Shown here in pieces: positions 57,042-64,000 of a DNA stretch of 64,000 bases; position 1 is the stretch's first letter, and every line of letters starts with the position of its first letter. The position numbers and the translations under genes were made by a program. The DNA is from Dyella caseinilytica (GTDB lineage Bacteria; Pseudomonadota; Gammaproteobacteria; Xanthomonadales; Rhodanobacteraceae). Location: the NCBI RefSeq assembly GCF_016865235.1, contig NZ_CP064030.1, positions 310,001 to 374,000 of the forward strand, written 5' to 3'. The notes under the pieces are model-generated. The model searched no databases. It saw only the letters and a program-made list of their open reading frames with translations, and was not told the origin of the DNA.

Positions 57042-57271
57042 TGGTGCGCACCTAACACGCGCTTCATCCCGTTGCGTCGCCGCGCGCACGTTTCTTATTG
57101 GCGTTCGGGCGAGCACTGATTTTCAGTTACGTCCGATATTGGCAACCCTGTAAGCCCTGTAGATTCAACTCACCACTCCTGTTAGGCGATACGAGTGGTA
57201 AGTGGAGATACAGGGAGCGCTTCGGACAGGGACGTCACTTTCGCCGTAAATTTTGCAAGCCCCGCACCGGC

Positions 57272-57970
57272 TCAACCATTCCCCGGCAAGAAGCGGTAGC
57301 CCACCCCTGGCTCGGTTTTCAGCCAGCGTGGCGTGGTGGGATCATCGCCCAGCTTCTGCCGTAATTTGCCCAGCACGATGCGCAGGTAATGCGTGTCCTG
57401 CACATGCGTACCACCCCAGATCTCGCGCAACAACTGCTGTTGGCTGACGACACGCCCGGCGTGGCGCACCAGCATGGCAAGTACAGCGTATTCCTTGCGC
57501 GTGAGTGAAAGAGGCTCGCCATTGAGCGTGACTTCGCGCAGGCCCAGATCGATATGCAGACGGTCATCTTCGTAGCGCGGTGGCGCTTCGGTGCCGATCA
57601 CGCGATTGCGCAGCAGGGCACGCAGGCGCGCCATCAATTCCTGGATGCCGAATGGCTTGGTCATGTAGTCATTGGCACCGGCGTCGAGCGCTTTGACTTT
57701 TTCGAGCTCGGTGTCGCGCACCGACAGCATCAGCACCGGCACCTGCGTCCATTGACGCAATTCCGCCAATACTTCGTGGCCTTCACGATCGGGCAGGCCG
57801 ATATCCAGAACCACTACGTCCGGGTCGCGCGTGGCGGCCAACGCCAAGCCATCCTCGGCGTTGGCAGCAAGCAGCACGTCGTAGCCCTCGGCGCGCAGAC
57901 CGATATCGAGAAACTTGCGGATCTGCGTCTCGTCATCGATGACCAGGACGCAAGGATTGGAGGCGGTCAT
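57272..57970 (-). CDS. kdpE: Response regulator KdpE
   Basis: A 232-residue OmpR-type regulator that activates kdp transcription. The receiver has the acidic pair Asp12-Asp13, phospho-acceptor Asp56 in 'VVVLDIGLPD', and the conserved Lys in 'YMTKPFG'. The winged-helix domain (about 130-228) has 'LTRKEYAVLAMLVRHAGRVVSQQQLLREIWG' by parts and 'YLRIVLGKLRQKLGDDPTTPRWLKTEPGVGYRF'. It overlaps kdpD by 4 bases and is the last gene of the cluster. Confidence 0.96.
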   Translation of the reverse strand: MTASNPCVLVIDDETQIRKFLDIGLRAEGYDVLLAANAEDGLALAATRDPDVVVLDIGLPDREGHEVLAELRQWTQVPVLMLSVRDTELEKVKALDAGANDYMTKPFGIQELMARLRALLRNRVIGTEAPPRYEDDRLHIDLGLREVTLNGEPLSLTRKEYAVLAMLVRHAGRVVSQQQLLREIWGGTHVQDTHYLRIVLGKLRQKLGDDPTTPRWLKTEPGVGYRFLPGNG

Positions 57971-60624
57971 GGTGTGGGCGGATTGGGCAACGGTAGGCTT
58001 ATACGAATGGTGGTACCAACGCCTTCGCCGGGCAAGGCTTCCACGCTGCCGCCGTGAGCGCCGATCATGCCGCGGCAGATCGCCAGGCCCAGGCCGGTGC
58101 CCTGCGGCGCGCGGTCGCCGCGTGCGACGGAGTAGAACATGTCGAAGATGCGCGCGCGTTCTTCCTCGGGAATACCGGGGCCGCGGTCGACGACATCGAT
58201 AAACAAACGGTCGCCTGCTACGCGCATGATCACACGTACGGCTTCACCCGGCGGCGAGAAGCGCGCGGCGTTCTCGAGGATGTTGAATAGCGCTTGCTCA
58301 ATGAGCGCGGGATGCACGAACAGCAGCACGGTTTCATTCGGCAGGATCGTGTCCACGCGCAGTTCGGGAAACAGCTTGCGCAGGCGCGTGATGGCGGAGG
58401 CCACGATTTCCGCCGCATCGGTCCAGTCGCGATTGAGTTTGAGCGTGCCGTGTCCCAACCGGGTCATATCCAGCAAGTTCTGGATATAGCGATCCAGCCG
58501 CTGGCCTTCACCCAGAATTGCGCCGAGCAGCTCCGTACGTTCCTCGGCAGGCAATTGCTCCCAATAGCTCGACAGCGTGCCCGCCGAACCAATCATCGAG
58601 GCCAGTGGTGAGCGAAGATCGTGCGAAACGGAAGAGAGCAGGGCGTTGCGCAAGCGTTCGGTTTCACCTTGCACGCGCGCACCTTCCAGTTCGGAAGCCA
58701 ATCGCGCGCGTTCCAGTGCCTGACCGATATCCTGCACCATCGCCAGCGCGAGGCTGCGCCGTTCGATATCGGGCGAGCTGCCGTTTTCAAAGTGCAGCGC
58801 TGCCACGCCCAGACGTCGGTCATCCGTGCCTAGCGGCAGCATCCAGCAACGTGCGGCGTTCAATGTGTCGGTGAAACGTCCCGCGGGTTCGGCATGTTGC
58901 TCGCACCATTCGGCCGCAGCCATATCTTGTGTCGTCAACGTCAGCGTGCGCGAGCTGTTGCTGGCCACTTGCAGATGGTGTTCCACATCGCGGGAAAGAA
59001 CCGCTGCCTCGCAGCGCAAGCCATGCGCGAGCGCTGCGGCACCGACTTCGCGTACCGCATCCGCATCGGGACTTGCCGCCAGACGCTGGCCAAGCGTGAG
59101 CAGCGTATGCGAGTAATCGTGCGCGGCACGCAGCGATTCCACCTGGCTGGCCAGTCGCGTAGCCAGGCGGCTACAGATCAGCGCCACCAGCAGAAACAGT
59201 GTCACGGCCAGCACGTCATCCGAATTGGAAATGGCCAGCGTGTAACGCGGAGGGGCGAAGAAAAAGTTGTAGCCGATAAAACACAATATTGCGGTGTAAA
59301 CCGCCACCGACATGCGTGTGCGCACCGCCACCGTCATCACGGCGGTGAGGAAGATCAGCGCCAGATTGGCTACCGACAGATAGCGATCGGCGACAAATGC
59401 CAGCCCAATCGCTACGGCCGTTACGATCGTAGCGAAAATGTATTCGTCGCGTCGGCCGCGAGCGGGCATCAAACGAAGCCGCTTGCGTGCACGCACACGT
59501 TCTGTTGGCGTGGCGATAATGGTCAATTCAAGATGCGCGCCACGCCGCAGCAATTGCTGCGTCAGCGAGCGCCCGAGCATGCGAGCCAGTACGCGTTCGC
59601 GCGTACGGCCCAGAATGATCTGGCCCACACCTTCGCGATCGGCATGCACCAACAATTCATCGGCAATCGCATGACCGCGCAGCACGGTGGCGTCGCCGCC
59701 GAGACGCCGAGCCAGGCGCATCGCGGTGTCGATGCGTTCGCGCCGTGCATTGTCTAAAGGGGCGCCGGTATCGACGAACACCACGCTCCACGGTGAGCCG
59801 CGCCGCTCTGCAATACGGCGCACAATGCGGACCAGGTATTCGCTTTGCCCGTGACCGTCGATAGCAGCCATTACCCGGCGGCGTACCGGCATCGCACTGC
59901 CGCGTGCCAGCATGTGCTCGCGCAGATCGCTGTCGACGTGGCCGGCAACGGTGTCTACCGCCAGCTCACGCAGCGCGCCCAGGTTGGTCGGCGAGAAAAA
60001 CGCATCGAGCGCTGCCGCGGCCGTTTCCGGCACATAGACCTTGCCCTGGCGCAGCCGTCCGATCAGTTCGCGCGGTGGCAGGTCGACCAGCACAATATCG
60101 CGTGCACGATCAAGGAACGCATCCGGCACGGTTTCGCGCACGGTGATCCCGGTAATGCGGCGTACCTGGTCATTGAGACTTTCCAGATGCTGGACATTGA
60201 GCGCGGTATAAACCTCGATGCCGGCATCGAGCAGTTCGGCAATGTCCTGCCAGCGGCGCTCGTGGCGACTGCCGGGAATATTGCGATGGGCCAGTTCATC
60301 CACTAACAAGATGTCTGGCTTGCGCGCGATCGCGGCGTCGACATCGAATTCGGTGAAGTCGCGGCCTTGGTAGTGCAGGGTTTTGCGCGGAAGCACTTCA
60401 AGGCCTTCCAGCAACGCAGCGGTTTCCACGCGACCATGGGTTTCCACCAGGCCAACCACGACGTCCACGCCCTGACGCTTGAGTTCCCGGGCAGCGGAAA
60501 GCATGGCGTAGGTCTTGCCCACGCCGGGCGCGGCACCGAGGAAAATTTTCAGGCGACGATTGCTTTCTTCCTGCACGACATCGAGCAGGGCATTGGCGCG
60601 TGCGTCACGGGAGGCTTCGGTCAT
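57967..60624 (-). CDS. kdpD: Sensor histidine kinase KdpD
   Basis: An 885-residue sensor of potassium limitation. The N-terminal KdpD domain has Walker A 'GAAPGVGKT' (30-38) and 'LVDELAHRNIPGSRHERRWQD'; a universal-stress-like domain follows (about 245-370). Four short membrane helices lie at about 395-490, then a GAF-like domain, the HisKA box 'SSVSHDLRSPLASMIGS', and the ATPase N, G1 and G2 boxes ending 'GTGLGLAICRGMIGAHGG'. The frame starts at a GTG (60630), two codons before the ATG I use. A repeat separates it from kdpC. Confidence 0.96.
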   Translation of the reverse strand: MTEASRDARANALLDVVQEESNRRLKIFLGAAPGVGKTYAMLSAARELKRQGVDVVVGLVETHGRVETAALLEGLEVLPRKTLHYQGRDFTEFDVDAAIARKPDILLVDELAHRNIPGSRHERRWQDIAELLDAGIEVYTALNVQHLESLNDQVRRITGITVRETVPDAFLDRARDIVLVDLPPRELIGRLRQGKVYVPETAAAALDAFFSPTNLGALRELAVDTVAGHVDSDLREHMLARGSAMPVRRRVMAAIDGHGQSEYLVRIVRRIAERRGSPWSVVFVDTGAPLDNARRERIDTAMRLARRLGGDATVLRGHAIADELLVHADREGVGQIILGRTRERVLARMLGRSLTQQLLRRGAHLELTIIATPTERVRARKRLRLMPARGRRDEYIFATIVTAVAIGLAFVADRYLSVANLALIFLTAVMTVAVRTRMSVAVYTAILCFIGYNFFFAPPRYTLAISNSDDVLAVTLFLLVALICSRLATRLASQVESLRAAHDYSHTLLTLGQRLAASPDADAVREVGAAALAHGLRCEAAVLSRDVEHHLQVASNSSRTLTLTTQDMAAAEWCEQHAEPAGRFTDTLNAARCWMLPLGTDDRRLGVAALHFENGSSPDIERRSLALAMVQDIGQALERARLASELEGARVQGETERLRNALLSSVSHDLRSPLASMIGSAGTLSSYWEQLPAEERTELLGAILGEGQRLDRYIQNLLDMTRLGHGTLKLNRDWTDAAEIVASAITRLRKLFPELRVDTILPNETVLLFVHPALIEQALFNILENAARFSPPGEAVRVIMRVAGDRLFIDVVDRGPGIPEEERARIFDMFYSVARGDRAPQGTGLGLAICRGMIGAHGGSVEALPGEGVGTTIRISLPLPNPPTP

Positions 60625-60641
60625 GCTCACATCTTAGCTCC

Positions 60642-60714
60642 CTCTCCCCTCCGGGGAGAGGAAATGAAAAGGGCTCTTCGCGTTTGCTCCTTCTCTCCGA
60701 AAGGGAGAAGGAGC
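60642..60714. repeat. Tandem hairpins between kdpC and kdpD
   Basis: CTCTCCCC/GGGGAGAG (60642-60660) and GCTCCTTCTC (60686-60695)/GAGAAGGAGC (60705-60714) are two successive hairpins of the CTCCCTCTCC family. They may reduce kdpD-kdpE expression relative to the transport genes. Confidence 0.7.
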
Positions 60715-60719
60715 GCACA

Positions 60720-61298
60720 TCACCGCGCCTGCAGCTGATCCAGCGCCAGATTCAACTGCAGCACATTCACCCGCGGCTCGCCCAGCAGACCAAGCTGACG
60801 GCCCTGCGTGTTCTGCGCCACCAACTGCTGCACCTGGTCGACGCTCAGCTTACGCACGCGTGCCACGCGGGCAATTTGGTACTGCGCTGCAGCCGGGCTG
60901 ATCTCCGGATCAAGGCCGCTGCCCGAAGCGGTTACCAGGTCCGCCGGCACCAACGCGTTATTGCCGGGATCCGCCGCATGCAGCGCATCGATGCGCTGCT
61001 TCACGGCATCGTGTAGTGCGGGGTTGGTCGGACCCTGGTTGGAACCGTTGGAAGCGGTGCCGTTATACGGCTGTGGCGCGGTGGCCGAAGGACGACCCCA
61101 GAAATACTTGGGGTCGTCGAAGCTCTGGCCGATCAGCTCCGAGCCGATCGGTTTGCCGTCACGCATGATCAGGCTGCCATTGGCCTGGTGCGGAAACAGC
61201 ACCTGCGCCAAGCCGGTGGCAACCAGCGGGTAGACCAGCCCGGTGATGACGGTCATCACCAGCAGCATGGATATGGCATTGCGAATCAACCGGCTCAT
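60720..61298 (-). CDS. kdpC: Potassium-transporting ATPase subunit KdpC
   Basis: A 192-residue KdpC, the single-span subunit that stabilises the KdpFABC pump. The membrane helix is at about 10-32 ('[28 protein letters not shown]' by parts). '[22 protein letters not shown]' and '[30 protein letters not shown]' are diagnostic. The ATG at 61298 is 10 bases after the barrel-protein stop; the frame extends upstream into that gene without homology. Confidence 0.96.
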   Translation of the reverse strand: MSRLIRNAISMLLVMTVITGLVYPLVATGLAQVLFPHQANGSLIMRDGKPIGSELIGQSFDDPKYFWGRPSATAPQPYNGTASNGSNQGPTNPALHDAVKQRIDALHAADPGNNALVPADLVTASGSGLDPEISPAAAQYQIARVARVRKLSVDQVQQLVAQNTQGRQLGLLGEPRVNVLQLNLALDQLQAR

Positions 61299-61308
61299 GG
61301 CGGTTACC

Positions 61309-62787
61309 TCAGTAGTGAATGATCGCGTCGAGCAGGGCGACGAACTGGTAGTCGCGGTTGCCGCCGTTGTACGCGTTTGCGTCATACGAATGCTCATAAC
61401 GAATTTCTGGCTGGATCTCCAGATCCTGCGTCACATAGTGCGTAATGCCGAGCGTGTGGCTGCTATAACGCGTGGCGTAACCAGTGCGTTGGCCTTTTTC
61501 GTCGTTGTAGAACTCGTTGCGGAACGACAGCATGTTGTTGCTGTTCAACTCAAAGTTCAGGTAGTTCACAACGCCGAATTCGCCCGCGGTGCCGGCAAAC
61601 TCTGATGAACCCGCGACGCCGGGCGTGCCACCCGGTCCATACCCCGGGATATTGCGACCATACATCCGATAGGCCTCGGTCAGCATATGGAAGCGCTTGC
61701 TGAACTTGTGGCCCCAGGTGGCCACGTACATCTGCACGTTGTTGTAGTTGTAGTCAGACTTGTTCCAGTTGTTCACGCAGGGGTAAAGCATGTCGTTGTT
61801 GTCAGCCGACACCCAGCGCACGCACGTTTGCAATGACGGACGTGCGGCCGAATTCCAGGGCGCCGTGTCATTGCTGGCGTTAACGCCAATCTGGAAGGTC
61901 CATTGGCTGCTCAACTTGGTGGTGGTCATGATGCCCGTCTGGGTATACGGATCTTCCGTATAGAGGATCGAGTGGGTCACCAAATAATTCTGTGGCGAGA
62001 ACTGCGCTTCGATATCCGGCAGTGACAGCCAGCGGCCGATGCGGATAACCATGCCTTCGGCCACCCAAGGAATATAGATGTCGCCGTAGAACAGCATGGG
62101 GTCATCGCCGTAGACCTTGCCGTTCTGCGGCTGGCTGGTCGTGGGATTGTTCAGCAGCTGATTGCTGAAAACACCCTTCGTCACGGTGTAGTGATAGTCA
62201 TAGCCATACAGATTGGAGATGTCGAAACCCCAATCGATATGGTCAGTTTGCACCGTGTCTTCGACACGCGTGATGGTGGTGATGAACTGGTCGAACTCCA
62301 CGCGGTTGGCGCGCGTATTGTAAGAGAGCGGCGCGTTGGTCCAGTTGGATGTGCTCAGGTTCGCTGATGGCGTGGCCCAGCCGAAGATCTCGATGCGGTT
62401 ACGCTGCATCCAGTTGCCGAACTTGGTACAGGCCAGCGCTTTCTCCAGCGGATAGGTGCTGTTTCCATCGGGCACGCCGATCGGGTTGGGCACGCCGCCA
62501 AGCTGCCATTCGGCGCTGGGAAACGGCGGGGAGTCCAGCGGAGCGTCCATCGCGCGGCGCGCCGGCGTGGGCGCATTCGGATCGGCCGGCTGAGCGTCTT
62601 CGCGGTAAGCGGCGGCAAAGCGCGAGAAGAAACCTTTGCTGCAATCGCCGCTTTCGGCTGCGACCGGCGAGGCCGGCAAGCTGCTGGCGGGTTGGTTGCT
62701 GACGTTGGTCGATTGCGCCAACACCTGCTGCGACAGCGGCGCGGCAGCCAGCAGGATCGATGTGACAAGAGCCTTCTTGTAAAACAT
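61309..62787 (-). CDS. Outer-membrane beta-barrel (BBP2/OmpL-like) protein inside the kdp operon
   Basis: A 492-residue exported protein. The signal peptide is about 1-24 (cut after QVLA), followed by a Ser/Ala/Pro linker with one cysteine, then a barrel-like body of alternating aromatic strands such as '[20 protein letters not shown]', '[21 protein letters not shown]', '[21 protein letters not shown]', '[25 protein letters not shown]' and the end '[13 protein letters not shown]'. It resembles the beta-barrel porin-2 (BBP2) family. AGAGGAAGG precedes the ATG. Only 10 bases separate it from kdpC, so it must be expressed with the pump; a role in potassium passage across the outer membrane is inference. 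Confidence 0.87.
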   Translation of the reverse strand: MFYKKALVTSILLAAAPLSQQVLAQSTNVSNQPASSLPASPVAAESGDCSKGFFSRFAAAYREDAQPADPNAPTPARRAMDAPLDSPPFPSAEWQLGGVPNPIGVPDGNSTYPLEKALACTKFGNWMQRNRIEIFGWATPSANLSTSNWTNAPLSYNTRANRVEFDQFITTITRVEDTVQTDHIDWGFDISNLYGYDYHYTVTKGVFSNQLLNNPTTSQPQNGKVYGDDPMLFYGDIYIPWVAEGMVIRIGRWLSLPDIEAQFSPQNYLVTHSILYTEDPYTQTGIMTTTKLSSQWTFQIGVNASNDTAPWNSAARPSLQTCVRWVSADNNDMLYPCVNNWNKSDYNYNNVQMYVATWGHKFSKRFHMLTEAYRMYGRNIPGYGPGGTPGVAGSSEFAGTAGEFGVVNYLNFELNSNNMLSFRNEFYNDEKGQRTGYATRYSSHTLGITHYVTQDLEIQPEIRYEHSYDANAYNGGNRDYQFVALLDAIIHY

Positions 62788-62810
62788 ACCTTCCTCTCGA
62801 ACGGGGCGTT

Positions 62811-62830
62811 ACTGGGCGGCATCGCCCAGT
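62811..62830 (-). promoter_or_regulatory. Intercistronic hairpin in the kdp operon
   Basis: ACTGGGCG and CGCCCAGT form a perfect 8-bp stem around a 4-base loop in the 64-base gap between the 67-aa gene and the barrel gene. It may adjust mRNA stability or partial termination. Confidence 0.55.
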
Positions 62831-62851
62831 TAGCGACGCCGATTTTGTTGG

Positions 62852-63055
62852 TTAGATGCCGGCGTATCCGCCGAGCTCGTATTCCTCTTCCGCCGTCATC
62901 GGCGTATTGGGCGTCTTGGTCACGCCCCCCTGGGTCTGGCCGCGTACCGGTAGTTCTATCACCACATCGCAATCGGAGTCGTTAGACGACACACGCAGTT
63001 CCATTTGCGGGTGAGTAGCATCGGGTAACGAGACGGACAATTTCAGGGTTTGCAT
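62852..63055 (-). CDS. 67-residue hydrophilic protein in the kdp operon
   Basis: A small acidic protein beginning MQTLKLSVSLPDATHPQMEL and ending 'MTAEEEYELGGYAGI'. It has no signal peptide and no membrane helix, so it is not KdpF. A strong Shine-Dalgarno AGGAGG overlaps the kdpB stop (TGAGGAGG) 10 bases before its ATG, which argues that it is translated. It has one cysteine, and the C-terminal Glu/Tyr/Gly-rich tail is distinctive. I do not recognise the family. Its place between kdpB and the barrel gene suggests a role tied to potassium uptake, by inference only. Confidence 0.75.
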   Translation of the reverse strand: MQTLKLSVSLPDATHPQMELRVSSNDSDCDVVIELPVRGQTQGGVTKTPNTPMTAEEEYELGGYAGI

Positions 63056-63070
63056 AACGGCTTTGCCTCC

Positions 63071-64000
63071 TCAGGCGGCGCCAAACAGGACGAGCAGCAT
63101 GTCGATGATCTTGATGCCGATGAACGGCACGACGATGCCGCCCAGGCCATAAACCAGCAGATTCCGGCGCAGCAGCGCTCCGGCACCCAGTGCGCGGTAT
63201 TTCACGCCCTTCAATGCCAACGGAATGAGAAAAATGATGATCAGCGCGTTGAAGATCACCGCCGACAGAATGGCGCTCTGCGGGGTGGCCAGCTTCATCA
63301 CGTTCAGTGCGTTGAGCGCCGGATAAGTGGTGGCAAACGCAGCGGGAATGATCGCGAAATACTTGGCCACGTCATTGGCGATCGAGAACGTCGTCAACGA
63401 GCCGCGCGTGATCAGCATCTGCTTGCCGATTTCCACCACCTCGATCAGCTTGGTCGGGTTGGAATCCAGGTCGACCATGTTGCCGGCTTCTTTCGCTGCC
63501 TGCGTGCCGGTGTTCATGGCCACCGCCACGTCGGCCTGGGCCAGCGCCGGCGCGTCGTTGGTGCCGTCGCCGCACATGGCGACCAGACGGCTTTGCGACT
63601 GCATCTGGCGGATCAGCTTGAGCTTGGCTTCCGGTGTGGCTTCGGCGAGGAAATCGTCGACGCCTGCTTCGGCGGCAATCGCAGCGGCGGTGAGCGGGTT
63701 ATCGCCCGTCACCATCACCGTCTTGATGCCCATGCGGCGCAGTTCAGCGAAACGCTCTTTGATGCCGCCCTTCACGATGTCCTTCAGTTCGATCACGCCC
63801 AGCGCGCGGTCGCCTTCGGTCACGATCAGCGGGGTGGCACCGCGGCGGGCGATGTCCTCGGCCATGCGTTTGACCGCGGGCGGAAGATGGCTGCCCTGGC
63901 CATCCAGATAGCGTTCCACCGCATCCAACGCACCCTTGCGGATACGGCGCTCGCCCATGTCCACGCCGCTCATGCGAGTCTGTGCGGTGAACGGCACAAA
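63071..64000 (-). CDS. kdpB: Potassium-transporting P-type ATPase KdpB (5' end outside window)
   Basis: The last 309 residues of KdpB (full length about 680). '[36 protein letters not shown]' by parts is the end of the nucleotide/phosphorylation region; '[22 protein letters not shown]' is the P-domain hinge motif conserved in P-type ATPases, and '[23 protein letters not shown]' leads into the final three membrane helices. The phosphorylated DKTGT site lies upstream. The frame is open to the window edge. kdpA and kdpF are expected beyond it. Confidence 0.97.
   Translation of the reverse strand, partial: FVPFTAQTRMSGVDMGERRIRKGALDAVERYLDGQGSHLPPAVKRMAEDIARRGATPLIVTEGDRALGVIELKDIVKGGIKERFAELRRMGIKTVMVTGDNPLTAAAIAAEAGVDDFLAEATPEAKLKLIRQMQSQSRLVAMCGDGTNDAPALAQADVAVAMNTGTQAAKEAGNMVDLDSNPTKLIEVVEIGKQMLITRGSLTTFSIANDVAKYFAIIPAAFATTYPALNALNVMKLATPQSAILSAVIFNALIIIFLIPLALKGVKYRALGAGALLRRNLLVYGLGGIVVPFIGIKIIDMLLVLFGAA

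Noticed and set aside
62852..63055. The 67-aa gene as KdpF
   Set aside because: KdpF is about 30 residues, hydrophobic, and precedes kdpA; this protein is hydrophilic and follows kdpB.

Overview
The window looks like chromosomal DNA of a high-GC gammaproteobacterium of the Xanthomonadales type, most plausibly Rhodanobacteraceae (Dyella, Rhodanobacter or Luteibacter-like). This is an inference from gene content: three large TonB-dependent receptors, an alpha-amino-acid ester hydrolase with Xanthomonas-type catalytic residues, envC next to ctpA, a fused SpmA-SpmB protein in a non-sporulating background, and many short palindromic intergenic repeats. I found no rRNA, tRNA, CRISPR array, transposase or prophage. 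Both window ends cut genes: an efflux outer-membrane factor on the left and kdpB on the right.

Layout. 1-10 kb: end of a NodT-type efflux gene, a bestrophin-like membrane protein, DedA, then the macromolecular synthesis cluster rpsU-yqeY-(DUF1328)-dnaG on the minus strand. tsaD-folB-folK runs divergently, followed by a membrane protein, a pteridine reductase and an EcsC-like protein. 10-25 kb: a TonB-dependent receptor preceded by a Zur-like palindrome, ctpA and envC (cell division and peptidoglycan), the gltBD glutamate synthase operon behind a structured leader, and a second receptor. 25-37 kb: the SpmAB fusion, a two-domain methylglyoxal synthase and an NRDE protein; YchJ; a secreted ester hydrolase; a translationally coupled methyltransferase; NnrU; an operon of an FAD oxidoreductase, dinG and hutD; and a FrnE-like DsbA protein. 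37-50 kb: a third receptor with an N-terminal regulatory-like domain, an MFS exporter coupled to DUF1993, folE coupled to an EF-hand protein, a divergent shikimate dehydrogenase-like gene, rmuC, rlmI and srkA. 50-57 kb: a divergent thioesterase/ferredoxin-reductase pair separated by a highly structured region, a rhodanese-like membrane protein without the catalytic cysteine, a lipoprotein, a second thioesterase, and hemD-hemX-hemY. 57-64 kb: the potassium cluster kdpB-(67-aa protein)-(outer-membrane barrel)-kdpC-kdpD-kdpE.

The signals I consider most interesting are two. First, 50845-51175: two roughly 97-nt hairpins of unrelated sequence point in opposite directions. Each is followed after 3-4 nt by the same 28-nt motif and then by the start of a gene. 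This resembles two copies of one structured 5' leader or mobile palindromic element. Second, a small hydrophilic gene and an outer-membrane barrel gene sit inside the kdp operon between kdpB and kdpC, suggesting an outer-membrane extension of the high-affinity potassium uptake system. Others are the Zur-like operator, the tandem methylglyoxal synthase domains, and the palindrome lying exactly in the gltB promoter spacer.
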